Position numbers and translations under genes: made by a program. DNA of 64,000 nt from NCBI RefSeq assembly GCF_963576675.1, contig NC_088918.1, positions 63,133,001 through 63,197,000 on the forward strand, read 5' to 3'. Source of the stretch: Euphorbia lathyris. Lineage: Eukaryota > Streptophyta > Magnoliopsida > Malpighiales > Euphorbiaceae. The notes beneath the pieces were generated by a model. That model had not been told where the DNA came from, made no database searches, and worked only from the letters and a program-made list of their open reading frames with translations. Positions 1 through 8,700 of the stretch are shown here, piece after piece. Within the stretch, counting starts at the first letter, position 1. Each line of letters begins with the position of its first letter.

Positions 1-523
1 CTGGGGCAAAGGAGAGGCAAGCTGCTTCGTCGAGGAGATCATGATGTTAGATCTGAATGCCGAGGAGCAGGTCATCACTATTGAGGCAACTGTGGGAGCG
101 GTGGACGAGCCCAACACCTCCAAGGCTTATGAGAAACCCGAGAACCCTGTTGATGAAAATTGTATTACTGCTTTATTTGAATCCGATGATGTACTCACCA
201 ATACTATCAATGAAATGAATTCTGATTTTGCTTACTTTCTTGATGTTGATTCTGATCATTCCATGCATTCTCATTCATATAACATGCCTACATTTGAAAT
301 AAATACAATAGAAATGTCAACTTTCAATCTTGGCACGGATGAAAATCCTAAACTTATACAAATTACTCAAGAATTAACTACTGAAGAGAGGAAAGAATTT
401 GAGAGAATAATTAAAAAATACGAAATAGTGTTTGCTTGGACATACGAAGACATGCCAGGAATTGATCAATCAATCGTAACTCACCGTATTCCAACATACC
501 CCGATGCTAAGCCCGTGAAATAG
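1..523 (+). pseudogene. Tat-1 gag-pol linker and start of reverse transcriptase region
   Basis: Acidic linker sequence precedes the reverse transcriptase fingers. The same segment in Tat-2 (37830-38340) joins the gag array to RT. The last part, with FAWTYEDMPGI and THRIPTYPDAKPVK, is the usual plant gypsy entry into RT, where the chain is compared with SWNYEDMPGLD-type sequences in the family. The frame ends at a TAG at 521-523, where Tat-2 has CAG. A TAA follows near 587, then a loss of about 5 bases near 628 relative to Tat-2 that shifts the frame into the next segment. No protease active-site motif is visible. The upstream limit is the window edge, so the true start is unknown. Confidence 0.8.
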
Positions 524-608
524 AAACTCCGACGCATGAGGCCGGAATGGGCGGATAAGATTAGAGAGGAAGTGAAGAAACAGTTATAAGCAAGGTTCAT
601 CGAAGTAA

Positions 609-1841
609 TTGACTATCCCCCTTGTAAATGTAGTGTCAATCGCGAAGAAGGACGGTAAAGTGAGAATGTGCGTCGATTATAGAGATCTCAACAAGGCTTG
701 CCCCAAAGATGAATTCGCATTGCCTCACAACGACGTATTAATCGACAGTGCAGCATCGAGCGTCTTGCACACGAATGTTGACGGCTTCATTGGCTACATG
801 CAAGTTCAGATGGCAGAAAAGCACAAGGCAAAGACCTCGTTCACAACTGAGTGGGGAACGTACTGCTATAGAGTAATGCCGTTTGGTTTGAAAAATGTCG
901 GGGCAACTTATCAACGGATGGCTACGACACTGTTCCATGATATGATACACAAAGAGGTGGAAGTTTATGTGGACGACATGATGGTCAAGTCGGAGACGAG
1001 AGAGGGGCATTTCCATACACTTGAGAAGTTTTTGGCCCGAATCGCAGAATTCAAGCTAAGGTTGAACCCGAAGAAGTGCTTCTTTGGCGTTTCATCGGGG
1101 AAGATCTTAGGCTATGTGATCAGTAACAAAGGGATTGAGGTGGATCCCGATAAGGTAAAGGCCATACAGGAAATGCCAGCACCCGAGAATGAGAAAGAAG
1201 TGAGAGGATTTCTGGGGCAGGTTCAGTATATCAGTCGGTTCATAGCACGACTCACTGCGATTTGCGAGCCGATCTTTAAGCTGCTACGGAAAGATCAACC
1301 CACAGTTTGGAATGATAAGTGCCAGCAAGCATTGGAGAGTGTCTGGAACTATTTGTCTAATCCACCGGTTTTAAGACCGCCTAAACTTGGAAAACCGCTT
1401 CTCCTCTATGCAGCAATCGAGGAGCGATCTATTGGGGCAATGCTGGCCCAAGAAGGGGACACCGGTGTGGAGCACGCGGTGTATTATCTGAGTAAGAAGT
1501 TCCTGGAATACGAGCTTAAGTATAATATGATCGAAAAGACGTGCGTGGCAGTAGTATGGCTAACAAAGAAACTGCAGCACTATTTTCAATCTTACAAAGT
1601 GATCATTATTTCCCGGATGGATCCCGTGAAGTATCTGTACCGAACTCCGTCTCTAACAGGGAAGCTAGCCCGATGGTTGTTGCTCTTGTCCGAATTTGAC
1701 ATCGAATATGTAACGAAAAAGGTTATTAAGGGGAGAGCCGTAGCGGAATTTCTGGCCAATCAGCCTCTAAATGCGGAAGAGGAAGAGATAAACTATGATT
1801 TCCCCGATGAGCACTTGAACGCAATCGAAGTTATACCGTAG
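609..1841 (+). pseudogene. Tat-1 reverse transcriptase and gypsy-type RNase H
   Basis: Reverse transcriptase that would copy element RNA to cDNA. Visible RT motifs in order: VRMCVDYRDLNKACPKD, the MPFGLKNVGATYQR block, and the catalytic YVDD box (EVYVDDMMVKS). The connection region has GFLGQVQYISRFI, followed by a gypsy RNase H-like domain (KPLLLYAAIEE to AVAEFLANQPL) that lacks a clean catalytic acidic set, as is usual in Tat elements, where a second RNase H takes over. The first RT motifs lie before this segment in another frame. The frame closes at a TAG (1839-1841) which the Tat-2 sequence suggests was TGG; the next segment continues in the same frame after one further codon. The segment is clearly pol, but the polyprotein is broken. 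Confidence 0.92.
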
Positions 1842-1844
1842 AAA

Positions 1845-3263
1845 ATGTTCTTCGATGGAGCGGTTAACTCAAATGGAGCCGGGGTAGGAGTGCTACTTAT
1901 CTCACCAGAAGGAGAAAGGGTCCCAATGGCAAAGAAGTTATCCTTCCCTCTCACCAATAATATGGCCGAGTATGAAGCGTGCATCTATGGGTTGGAGTCA
2001 TTAGCAGCGCTGGGAGCATCATATGCTGAAATTTGGGGCGACTCAAAACTGATTATCGAACAAGCACAGGGAAACTGGGAAGTAAGGGAAGAAAGATTGC
2101 GTCCATACCTAGACCAGTTGGAGGGATTGGCGCGGAGATTCAGTGAGTGCCGCTTTTATCACATTCCTCGAGCACAGAACCAGGCAGCGGATGCTTTGGC
2201 CACTTTGGTATCAGTATGGGATAATCCTCGGAATCTTGCCTCGAAGCCTTTGATGCTGAAGAGTTCCCACAAACCGTGTTATGAAGACGTAATGCTGTTG
2301 GGAGCAGATGAAAAGCCTTGGTATTTCGATATCGTAAACTTCATGAAAAGTGGAACATACCCGGCAAAACCAGAATTTAGGGATCAGGCTGTGATTAGAA
2401 GGTTAGCTCAGCAATTTTTCATCCACAATGACTTGCTTTACAAAAGACACGCCGATGGTTTACAATTGAGGTGCTTGGATGAGGGAGAAGCCCGTGAGGC
2501 AATGGAGTCAGTACACTCGGGAATTTGTGGAGCCCATATGGGAGGAGCAGTATTGGCAAAGAAAATCGTAAGGCAAGGCTTCTATTGGCTCACCATGGAA
2601 AGAGATTGTAACGAATATGGGAAGAAATGCCATGATTGTCAAATCCACGGAGATTATAATCACTTACCTGCTATGGAACTGCAAGTGTTAGCACACATTT
2701 GGCCGTTTGCGGCTTGGGGCATTGATATCATCGGGGAGGTGAGGCCTAATGCGTCGAACAGACACAAATTCATTGCAGTCGCCATTGATTACTTCACCAA
2801 GTGGGTAGAGTTAGAATCGTTTAGCAAGTTGGGGTCTAAGCAGATGAGGAAGTTCATTGAAAAGCACTTGTTCACCAGGTTCGGAGTGCCTCATCACATG
2901 ATCACGGATAATGGGGTCCAGTTTCAGGGAGAGGTGAAAAGTCTCTTCCAAGAGTACGGTATTGAGCATCATAGGTCTTCTCCGTATCGCCTGCAAGCTA
3001 ATGGTGCAGTACAGGCGGCTAATAAGAACCTTAAAAGGATTCTTGTAAAGACAGTAAAATCGCACCGGAATTGGCACGAGCAGCTTCCGCTCGCTTTATG
3101 GGCTTATCGCACGACGGTTAGAACGTCAACTGGGGCAACGCCGTTCTCCTTGGTATATGGGGCCGAAGCCATCCTCCCAATTGAGATTGAAAAGCGATCG
3201 TTGAGAATCGTAGTAGAAGCAGAGATTCTCGAGACGGAATGGGTGAAGAAGCGATGTGAGTAG
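1845..3263 (+). pseudogene. Tat-1 archaeal-type RNase H and integrase
   Basis: The first 125 residues form an archaeal-type RNase H with all four acidic positions visible (FFDGAVNSNG, NMAEYEA, WGDSKL, AADALA), the hallmark of the Tat lineage. Then comes the integrase: an HHCC zinc-binding part (HSGICGAH ... CHDCQIH), and the catalytic core with WGIDIIGEV and ITDNGVQF. The third catalytic acidic residue is lost. The codon at 3012-3014 is CAG, giving AVQAAN, where Tat-2 has GAG and AVEATN. The frame ends at TAG 3261-3263; Tat-2 has CAG there, and reading continues in the same frame afterwards. Integrase would insert cDNA into the genome, but this copy is predicted inactive. Confidence 0.93.
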
Positions 3264-3563
3264 TTGGCATTGGTAGACGAGAAAAGGATCGAGGCTCTTT
3301 ATCATGTGCAGTTATATCAGAGAAGGATGGCATGTGCCTTCAACAAAAAGGCCAAGGCCAGCCCTATCAAAGAAGGGGACCTGGTGTTGAAACAGATCCG
3401 AATGATGCACACCGACCCTAGGGGCAAGTTCAGGCCAAACTGGGAAGGACCATTCCTCGTGAAGAAAATCCTAAGCAAAGGAGCGGTGAAGCTAACTACT
3501 ATTGACAGCATGGAGTTCTCCGAACCTACCAATCTGGATAGGCTTAAGAAATACTTTTCGTAA
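3264..3563 (+). pseudogene. Tat-1 integrase C-terminal domain, end of pol
   Basis: The segment continues the preceding integrase frame after one TAG codon. It contains the basic C-terminal part with a GDLVLKQIR block and PNWEGPFLVKKIL, the GPF/Y-type motif of gypsy integrases, and ends with TNLDRLKKYFS and a normal TAA. This is the natural end of pol: the matching point in Tat-2 is 41312-41334, where one extra base shifts the last codons. A purine-rich stretch and three hairpins follow directly. No independent start is implied; it is only the last part of the polyprotein. Confidence 0.9.
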
Positions 3564-3598
3564 AAAAAAAAGAAAAAAAAAAGAAATGAAAATTCCCG

Positions 3599-3750
3599 AT
3601 AGGTTGAAAACCCGCAAAGGGCGACCTATGCAACAATAAGGGACATCCCAATGGGTGAAAACCCGAAAGGGCACTCATTTGAAAATTTCGGGATAATAAA
3701 AGGAGAGTTGAAAAATCGCTGGGATCTGAAAACCGAAAAAAGGCGGATCC
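3599..3750 (+). other. Three consecutive conserved hairpins just after pol (Tat-1)
   Basis: Three hairpins occur at 3599-3629, 3651-3678 and 3722-3750. Each has an outer stem of different sequence (ATAGGT with ACCTAT; ATGGGT with ACTCAT; GGATC with GATCC). Inside is a shared core: GAAAA on the 5' side, then CCC, a small A-rich loop, and GGG. In the second hairpin the loop is the GNRA tetraloop GAAA. Tat-2 keeps all three. The pairing was found by eye, and function is unknown. Confidence 0.6.
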
Positions 3751-4017
3751 TGGTAACAGTGGTTATATTTTGAGCAATTATGAAAATAATGTATAAGCGG
3801 CTAAGTATTTCTATTGTTTGTAAATAAATAAAGGCATGAATATATTTGAAGAGAATGATTGGAATCATTATAATCTACTGAATGCATTGTATTATGAATC
3901 ATGAGTTATACATTTCCTACCTCTTTCACATAAAAAGCCTACGTCCTATCCACCCATCTCCCTATATACAAGCTATACATCGGGGTAATACTAATGAGAA
4001 AACTACAAATAATGAGC
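3751..4017. other. Spacer between pol hairpins and the antisense gene
   Basis: AT-rich sequence without a coding signal that I can support. The same stretch follows the hairpins in Tat-2 (41521-41790) with recognisable similarity. It would hold the 3' end of both the sense pol transcript and the convergent antisense gene. Confidence 0.5.
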
Positions 4018-6988
4018 CTAATGAGGAGGAAGATCCCAAAAGTCCTCAAAGTCCCTCAGACGAGAAGCCCGCTCCGCAGATAAGGCCTCCTCGGCAACCC
4101 GACGACCCTCCTCGGCGGCAAGGCGCCCCGCGGTCTCCACTCGCATCATCTCCTCTGCGGCAAGACGCCCCTCGGTCTCCACTCGCATCATCTCCGACCA
4201 ATGAGCATTTCTCTCTCGATAGACTTGCCCGACCCTAGCATCGGCATCCCGCTGCGACTCATTGAGCCGCTGCTCGTTTGCATGAAGATCGCTCTGCAAA
4301 TAAAAAAAGAAGAAGAAAAAAAATGTATCAAAACAGACAACAACTGAAGTCATACATACATATGTGCATCACACGCATACATTTCACTACACTAATACAG
4401 AATAAGAATACTCACCAGGTGGCCGGCACAGCGCAGGTTGAGGCCACGCCCGCCTCGCCGTAATGAATCACCGGAAAATCTCTCCCTGGGATCGGGAAGG
4501 GTGTGCCAAGGCGAAGCCGCTCTGGTCGGGCAACGCCCGAGGACTCGCCTGCATAATAGGAAGGCTCGCTCGCAGACGTCCGGGCCCGAGCACCATCAAA
4601 AAAGTCTGACGTCCGAGCGCTCCTTAAGGAACCCTCCCGCACGTAAAGACACAATAAATACCCATAACCATCTCGTAAATAAAGAATAAATAGGTCAAAG
4701 CACTCACCGGAATCTCCTCCTGACCAAAGACCGCAGCAACAGCCTCCGCCGAAAACACGTCATCCGTAAGGTTCACATCCATCGCGACCTCGGGAGGATC
4801 CAACGGGGTCAACAGAGTCGATAAATAGTGGACGCGACCCCCTGCGTGGTCCCACACATCTCGAGGGGCAAATCGACGAGTCAAATCACGACGGATGTCC
4901 GACAAGGGCATGACCCTCACCGCAAACATGGACACGGGAATCTCACCTGGCGTCCAATGTGTGGCGCTAACCCCAGTAAAACCTCGGTCGCCAAATACCA
5001 TGCTCGCACGCACGGGCCAGTGAGCACACACTGCTGCCCCTGAATGCGGGTGACATAAGCATAATCGGGACCAAAGTCGAGGTCATCCCATCTGAATGAA
5101 ATTTGAAAAACAAAAGAAAAGTCAGATGAGATCAAACGAAAATCTAGCATAGCTAGGAGACATTCACCTGTCCCAAGCTCCGCGTGTCGATCCATAATAG
5201 GAGTCGGGCCACCGTCCGGCTCCTCTCAGTGCGCAAATCAAAGTCACTCCACCTCGCCATAAGTGGAAGCCTAACCGTGCGCGGCCTACTCCTGCGGGTG
5301 CACGGAAGAATCCGCCTCTCATAGGCCCAAACCTGCTCGTAGAAACAGATGTCAAAAGCAGAAATCGCGAAAAGAATAAAGAGACAAGCCAATGATAGAG
5401 GACGTACCAGGAGGGCAAAGGTGTAACCGCCGAAATCCTTGCGCTTCCGGCAAGTCAAGTCCAAGAATTTATATAGAAAAGCCAAGCCGGCTCCTGCCCA
5501 ATCGTAGGACGACACCGCATCCAAATCACGAAAAGCCTGGATGAGACCCGCATGTATGGTTCCGCTCTTAGTGCGGAAGATCGTCTCGCCTAAAGTGTAC
5601 AGAAGGAAGCTGCGAGTGGCCTGATCCGTGTCATCTCGGTCACAGAAGTCCCTGCGACTCAATAATCCAAAGGTGGTAATGAACTTCGCCGGGGTGGACT
5701 TGACACCTGTATAGACTCCGGGTCCGATCAGAGCAGATATCTCAGCTCGGTCAACCCAAGGACGCACCATATCGAAGAAAAACGGGACCGGGATGCCGCT
5801 ACCCCCGCAATCCGGTCAGCAGGGAGAAGTCGCGGGGCGAGATCGTCATCTCCCCAAACGAGAAGTGAAAGGTGTGGGTCGAGTCTACCCATCTCTCGCA
5901 TAAGGCGCGCAGGCCGAACCGGTCGCACACTCCGTTGGCGTGAGGCAGCGCCAGGATGAAAGGCTCGAAGCCCAACTCTCGTACATGGGCTTTGGCTGCC
6001 GGGCTAAGCATGGCATGCCAGGTATGAATGTCCTCGGTGGTCCCTGAAATGCCAATAACCTGGAAGGAACAGTACGGGTAAGGCAAGAGGCCAAACTAAA
6101 GTCATTACTCCTCAAGAGCCTCACTTCTATGCGTATGTCTAATAAGAAATTTTGTTAACCTAGTTATTCTTGCGATTATGTTTAAATCTAACATGGAAGT
6201 TCTTTTCGATTTGGATCGTTACTCGTTGAGATTTCATTCGTAGGATCATTTGTACAGGATTTGATTAATTCATTATTCTTTGGTGTTCCACTCTCCCGCG
6301 TTCTTGCGAGGGGTTTAATCCAATTCTAACTTGGGTTAAAAACGTTTAATTTAATTATTTACATTTTCTTTCTATTCACGTGCACTATTCACGTTTTTAC
6401 TATTCACATGCATTATTCACATTGTTACTATTCACGTGCACTAATCACGTTTTTACTATTCACATGCATTATTCACGTTTTACTATTCACGTTTTTACTG
6501 TTCACTATTCACATTTGTACTATTCACACGCACTATTCACGTTTTTACTATTCACGTGCACTATTCACATTTTTTGCGGTTAACATGCATTATTCATGTT
6601 TTTTACTATTCACGTTTTTGCTATTCACGTGTTTACTATTCACGTTTTACTATGGGCATGCATTGTTCATATTTTTACTATTCACATGTATATAGTTTAT
6701 ATTCTTTCAACAAACAAAAAGCATAAAGCATTGCTCACGTGCATAAAAATTCGCGTTTTCTAACTAAAAGTCTTCTAAGCAGCCTAAAGGTTAGCATGCA
6801 AATGATGTTCAAAATGGGGCTGCTAAGGCCTAGAAGTCTTGTCAAATGATAAAGATTAAGGGGGTACTTACCGGATTGATGTTGGTCCGACTCAGATGAG
6901 AAGCATGATGCTGAAAAGGAGCCACTTTAGTCAAGTTCTCAAAACCCGCGTCCATACCCTTCGTGCCATCGTATTTATCCGAACCCAT
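4018..6988 (-). pseudogene. Antisense intron-containing plant mobile domain (PMD-type) gene inside Tat-1
   Basis: Probable exons on the minus strand are 6872-6988, 5408-6059, 5168-5332, 4708-5091, about 4640 to 4416, and 4018-4293. Exon 1 starts with ATG (MGSDKYDG) and ends at CCG before GTAAGTAC. Exon 2 begins after a CCTTCCAG acceptor. Exon 2 has the PMD core: ALCERWVDSTHTFHFSFGEM and LLTGL, then SFLLYTLGETIF, FRDLDAVSSYDW and AGLAFLYKFLD. Exon 3 opens with VWAYERR. These match the plant mobile domain family (MAIL1/MAIN-type and transposon-borne relatives). The last exon is a charged helical tail with a duplicated 14-residue unit beginning MMRVET. It is broken: a G run at 5802-5806 has one base too many and shifts the frame in exon 2, and the later junctions do not all stay in one frame. 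Transcription would run against pol. Function in the element is not known. Confidence 0.75.
6368..6695. repeat. Minisatellite of TATTCACGTGCAC-type units in intron 1 of the antisense gene
   Basis: About fifteen imperfect units built on ACTATTCACRTGCA and ACTATTCACGTTTTT. They lie inside the first intron (6060-6871) of the antisense gene. Long apparent reading frames here are only translations of the repeat. Confidence 0.85.
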
Positions 6989-7064
6989 CACGAGAATGCT
7001 CTAAGTTTAGTGCTAGAGAGAGAGAAGAGAGAGAAGGTGTGGGGTTGAAATGAAACCCCACCAC

Positions 7065-7073
7065 CTTATATAG
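7065..7073 (-). promoter_or_regulatory. TATA box of the antisense PMD gene
   Basis: On the minus strand the sequence reads CTATATAAG, about 80 bases before the ATG at 6988. Between them lies a leader rich in CT repeats (7005-7050), typical of plant core promoters. The position suggests the antisense gene has its own promoter rather than relying on the LTR. Read directly; activity is inferred. Confidence 0.55.
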
Positions 7074-7429
7074 AAGAAGGGAATGACATTCCCGTAAATA
7101 GCGAAAAAAGTACGACGTGACATAAAGGTAAAAAGTAAATAATTAATTACCAAGTGCACAGACCTCTGATTTGTAGTCCGTTTTAGCTTGCGTTTATGCT
7201 AGGCAGTGACCAATACCATAAGGATATGACTCCAGACGACAGCCAAAATTTTACAGAACAGTGGCGCCAGTCAAAATACAGACAACAGTCGATGGAAAAA
7301 TAATTTTTGGTCTAAAATGTTCCCGACGAAGAGATAAAGACATTCCTATCAACAACTCAAATACCCGAGACGATAGCTCCAGTAAAATACAGACAACGAT
7401 GTTAAAATCCAAAATTGCTAAAGAGAGCC
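7074..7429. other. Region upstream of the antisense gene
   Basis: No coding signal or recognisable repeat was seen apart from two short related phrases (AAAATACAGACAAC) near 7273 and 7386. It lies between the antisense promoter and the 3' tandem array of Tat-1. Confidence 0.4.
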
Positions 7430-8085
7430 TTTTGCTCTTGAGCCATCTTGCCCACGGTCGTTGACCAGAGTTGCTATTGAGCCATTTTACCCGCGGTCGT
7501 GGACCATGGTTGCTTTTAAGTCATTTTGTCTGCGGTCGATTTAGAGACCAGGGTTGCTTTTGAGCCATTTTACCCGCGGTCGTGGACCAAAATTGCTTTT
7601 GAGCCATTTTGCCTGCGGTCGATTTAGAGACCAGGGTTGCTTTTGAGCCATTTTACCCGCGGTCGTGGACCAGGGTTGCTATTGAGCCATTTTTCCTGCG
7701 GTCGATTTAGAGACCAGGGTTGCTTTTGAGCCATTTTACCCACGGTCGTGGACCAGGGTTGCTATTGAGCCATTTTGCCTGCGGTTGATTTAGAGACTAG
7801 GGTTGCTTTTGAGCCATTTTACCCACTGTCGTGGACCAGGGTTGCTATTGAGCCATTTTGCATGCGGTCGATTTAGAGACCAGGGTTGCTTTTGAGCCAT
7901 TTTACCCGCAGTCGTGGACCATGAGCCATTTTACTCGCGGTCGTGGACCAAGGTTGCTTTTGAGCCATTTTACCCGCGGTCGTGGACCAGGGTTGCTTTT
8001 GAGCCTTTTTTGCCTGCGGTCGATTTAGAGACCAGGGTTGCATTTGAGCCATTTTACCCGTGGTCGTGGACCAGGGTTGCTATTG
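7430..8085. repeat. Tandem array in the 3' untranslated region of Tat-1
   Basis: Two related units alternate, about 40 bases (GAGCCATTTTACCCGCGGTC type) and about 44 bases (with CTGCGGTCGATTTAGAGACC), around fifteen copies in all. Tat-2 has an array at the same place whose last units share the GCGGTCGATTTAGA motif. Hypervariable tandem repeats between coding region and 3' LTR are known from Tat and Ogre type elements. Confidence 0.9.
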
Positions 8086-8243
8086 ACGAGATAGACAAGG
8101 CAAAGATCGAAGAAAAGGCCGGAGTATGCGGCATGGAGATCAGGTATTCTTCCTCCCACTCTATACGTGTCTTTTACTTTAATATATTTACATTGCATGT
8201 GTTGCGTTAGCAAAAAACGTTTTCAAAACACACACATCACTGT

Positions 8244-8266
8244 CAAAATAGGAAAGCAGAGGCAAC
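8244..8266 (+). other. Polypurine tract of Tat-1
   Basis: The purine-rich sequence AGGAAAGCAGAGGCAAC directly precedes the LTR start, where plus-strand DNA synthesis is primed. Tat-2 has the cognate AGAAAAGTAGGGGCAAC at 43757-43773. Confidence 0.75.
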
Positions 8267-8394
8267 TGTAGACACCGAGTTGGAGGACCTCTGACAAAAA
8301 TCCATAACAAGACGGTTGAAGCGGTCGGTTCCGATAATTTAAAGCAAAAATAATAATAAAAATCACGAGAGGATCTGTAGGGGTTGCGGTCGCC

Positions 8395-8620
8395 GAGTGG
8401 ACGGCTCGCGGGTGCTCAGCGGCGTTGGGCGAGCGCCTAGCGGCAGCCGGCGCGCTCCCGACGGCAGTTGGACGTGCGCCCGGCATCGCGGGGCGCACGC
8501 CCAGCGACAGCAGGGCGCGCGCCCAACATCTGTCGGGCGGACGCCCAATGACGTTGGGCGGACGCCCAACGTCTGTTGGGCGCACGCCCAACGTCTGTTA
8601 GGCGCACGCCCAACGTTGGT
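8395..8620. repeat. GC-rich array of short inverted units in U3 of the Tat-1 LTR
   Basis: Repeated units of the form GTTGGGCG-N-ACGCCCAACG, each nearly self-complementary, form a run of about 20-30 base units. The GC content is far above the surroundings. The array leads directly into the hairpin and TATA region. Confidence 0.8.
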
Positions 8621-8623
8621 TAA

Positions 8624-8700
8624 TTTTTGGGCATAGCCCGACGCCCTTCGGGCTATGCCCAAAAATTTTTAGGATCCGTGCCTATAAAAGGCACGGATCC
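8624..8700 (+). promoter_or_regulatory. Two adjacent perfect hairpins with the LTR TATA box in a loop
   Basis: The first hairpin has 18-base arms (8624-8641 TTTTTGGGCATAGCCCGA, 8648-8665) and a 6-base loop. The second has 11-base arms GGATCCGTGCC (8672-8682) and GGCACGGATCC (8690-8700); its 7-base loop is exactly TATAAAA. This is the likely core promoter of the Tat-1 LTR. The hairpins are read directly; the promoter role is inferred from the TATA box. Confidence 0.75.

Noticed and set aside
4438..5043. Plus-strand frames opposite the antisense gene
   Set aside because: Splice sites and PMD similarity are all on the minus strand; the plus-strand frames are shadows.
6380..6695. Overlapping open frames of 67 and 95 residues
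   Set aside because: They are translations of a minisatellite; the protein is just HYSRFYYSHALF-type repetition.
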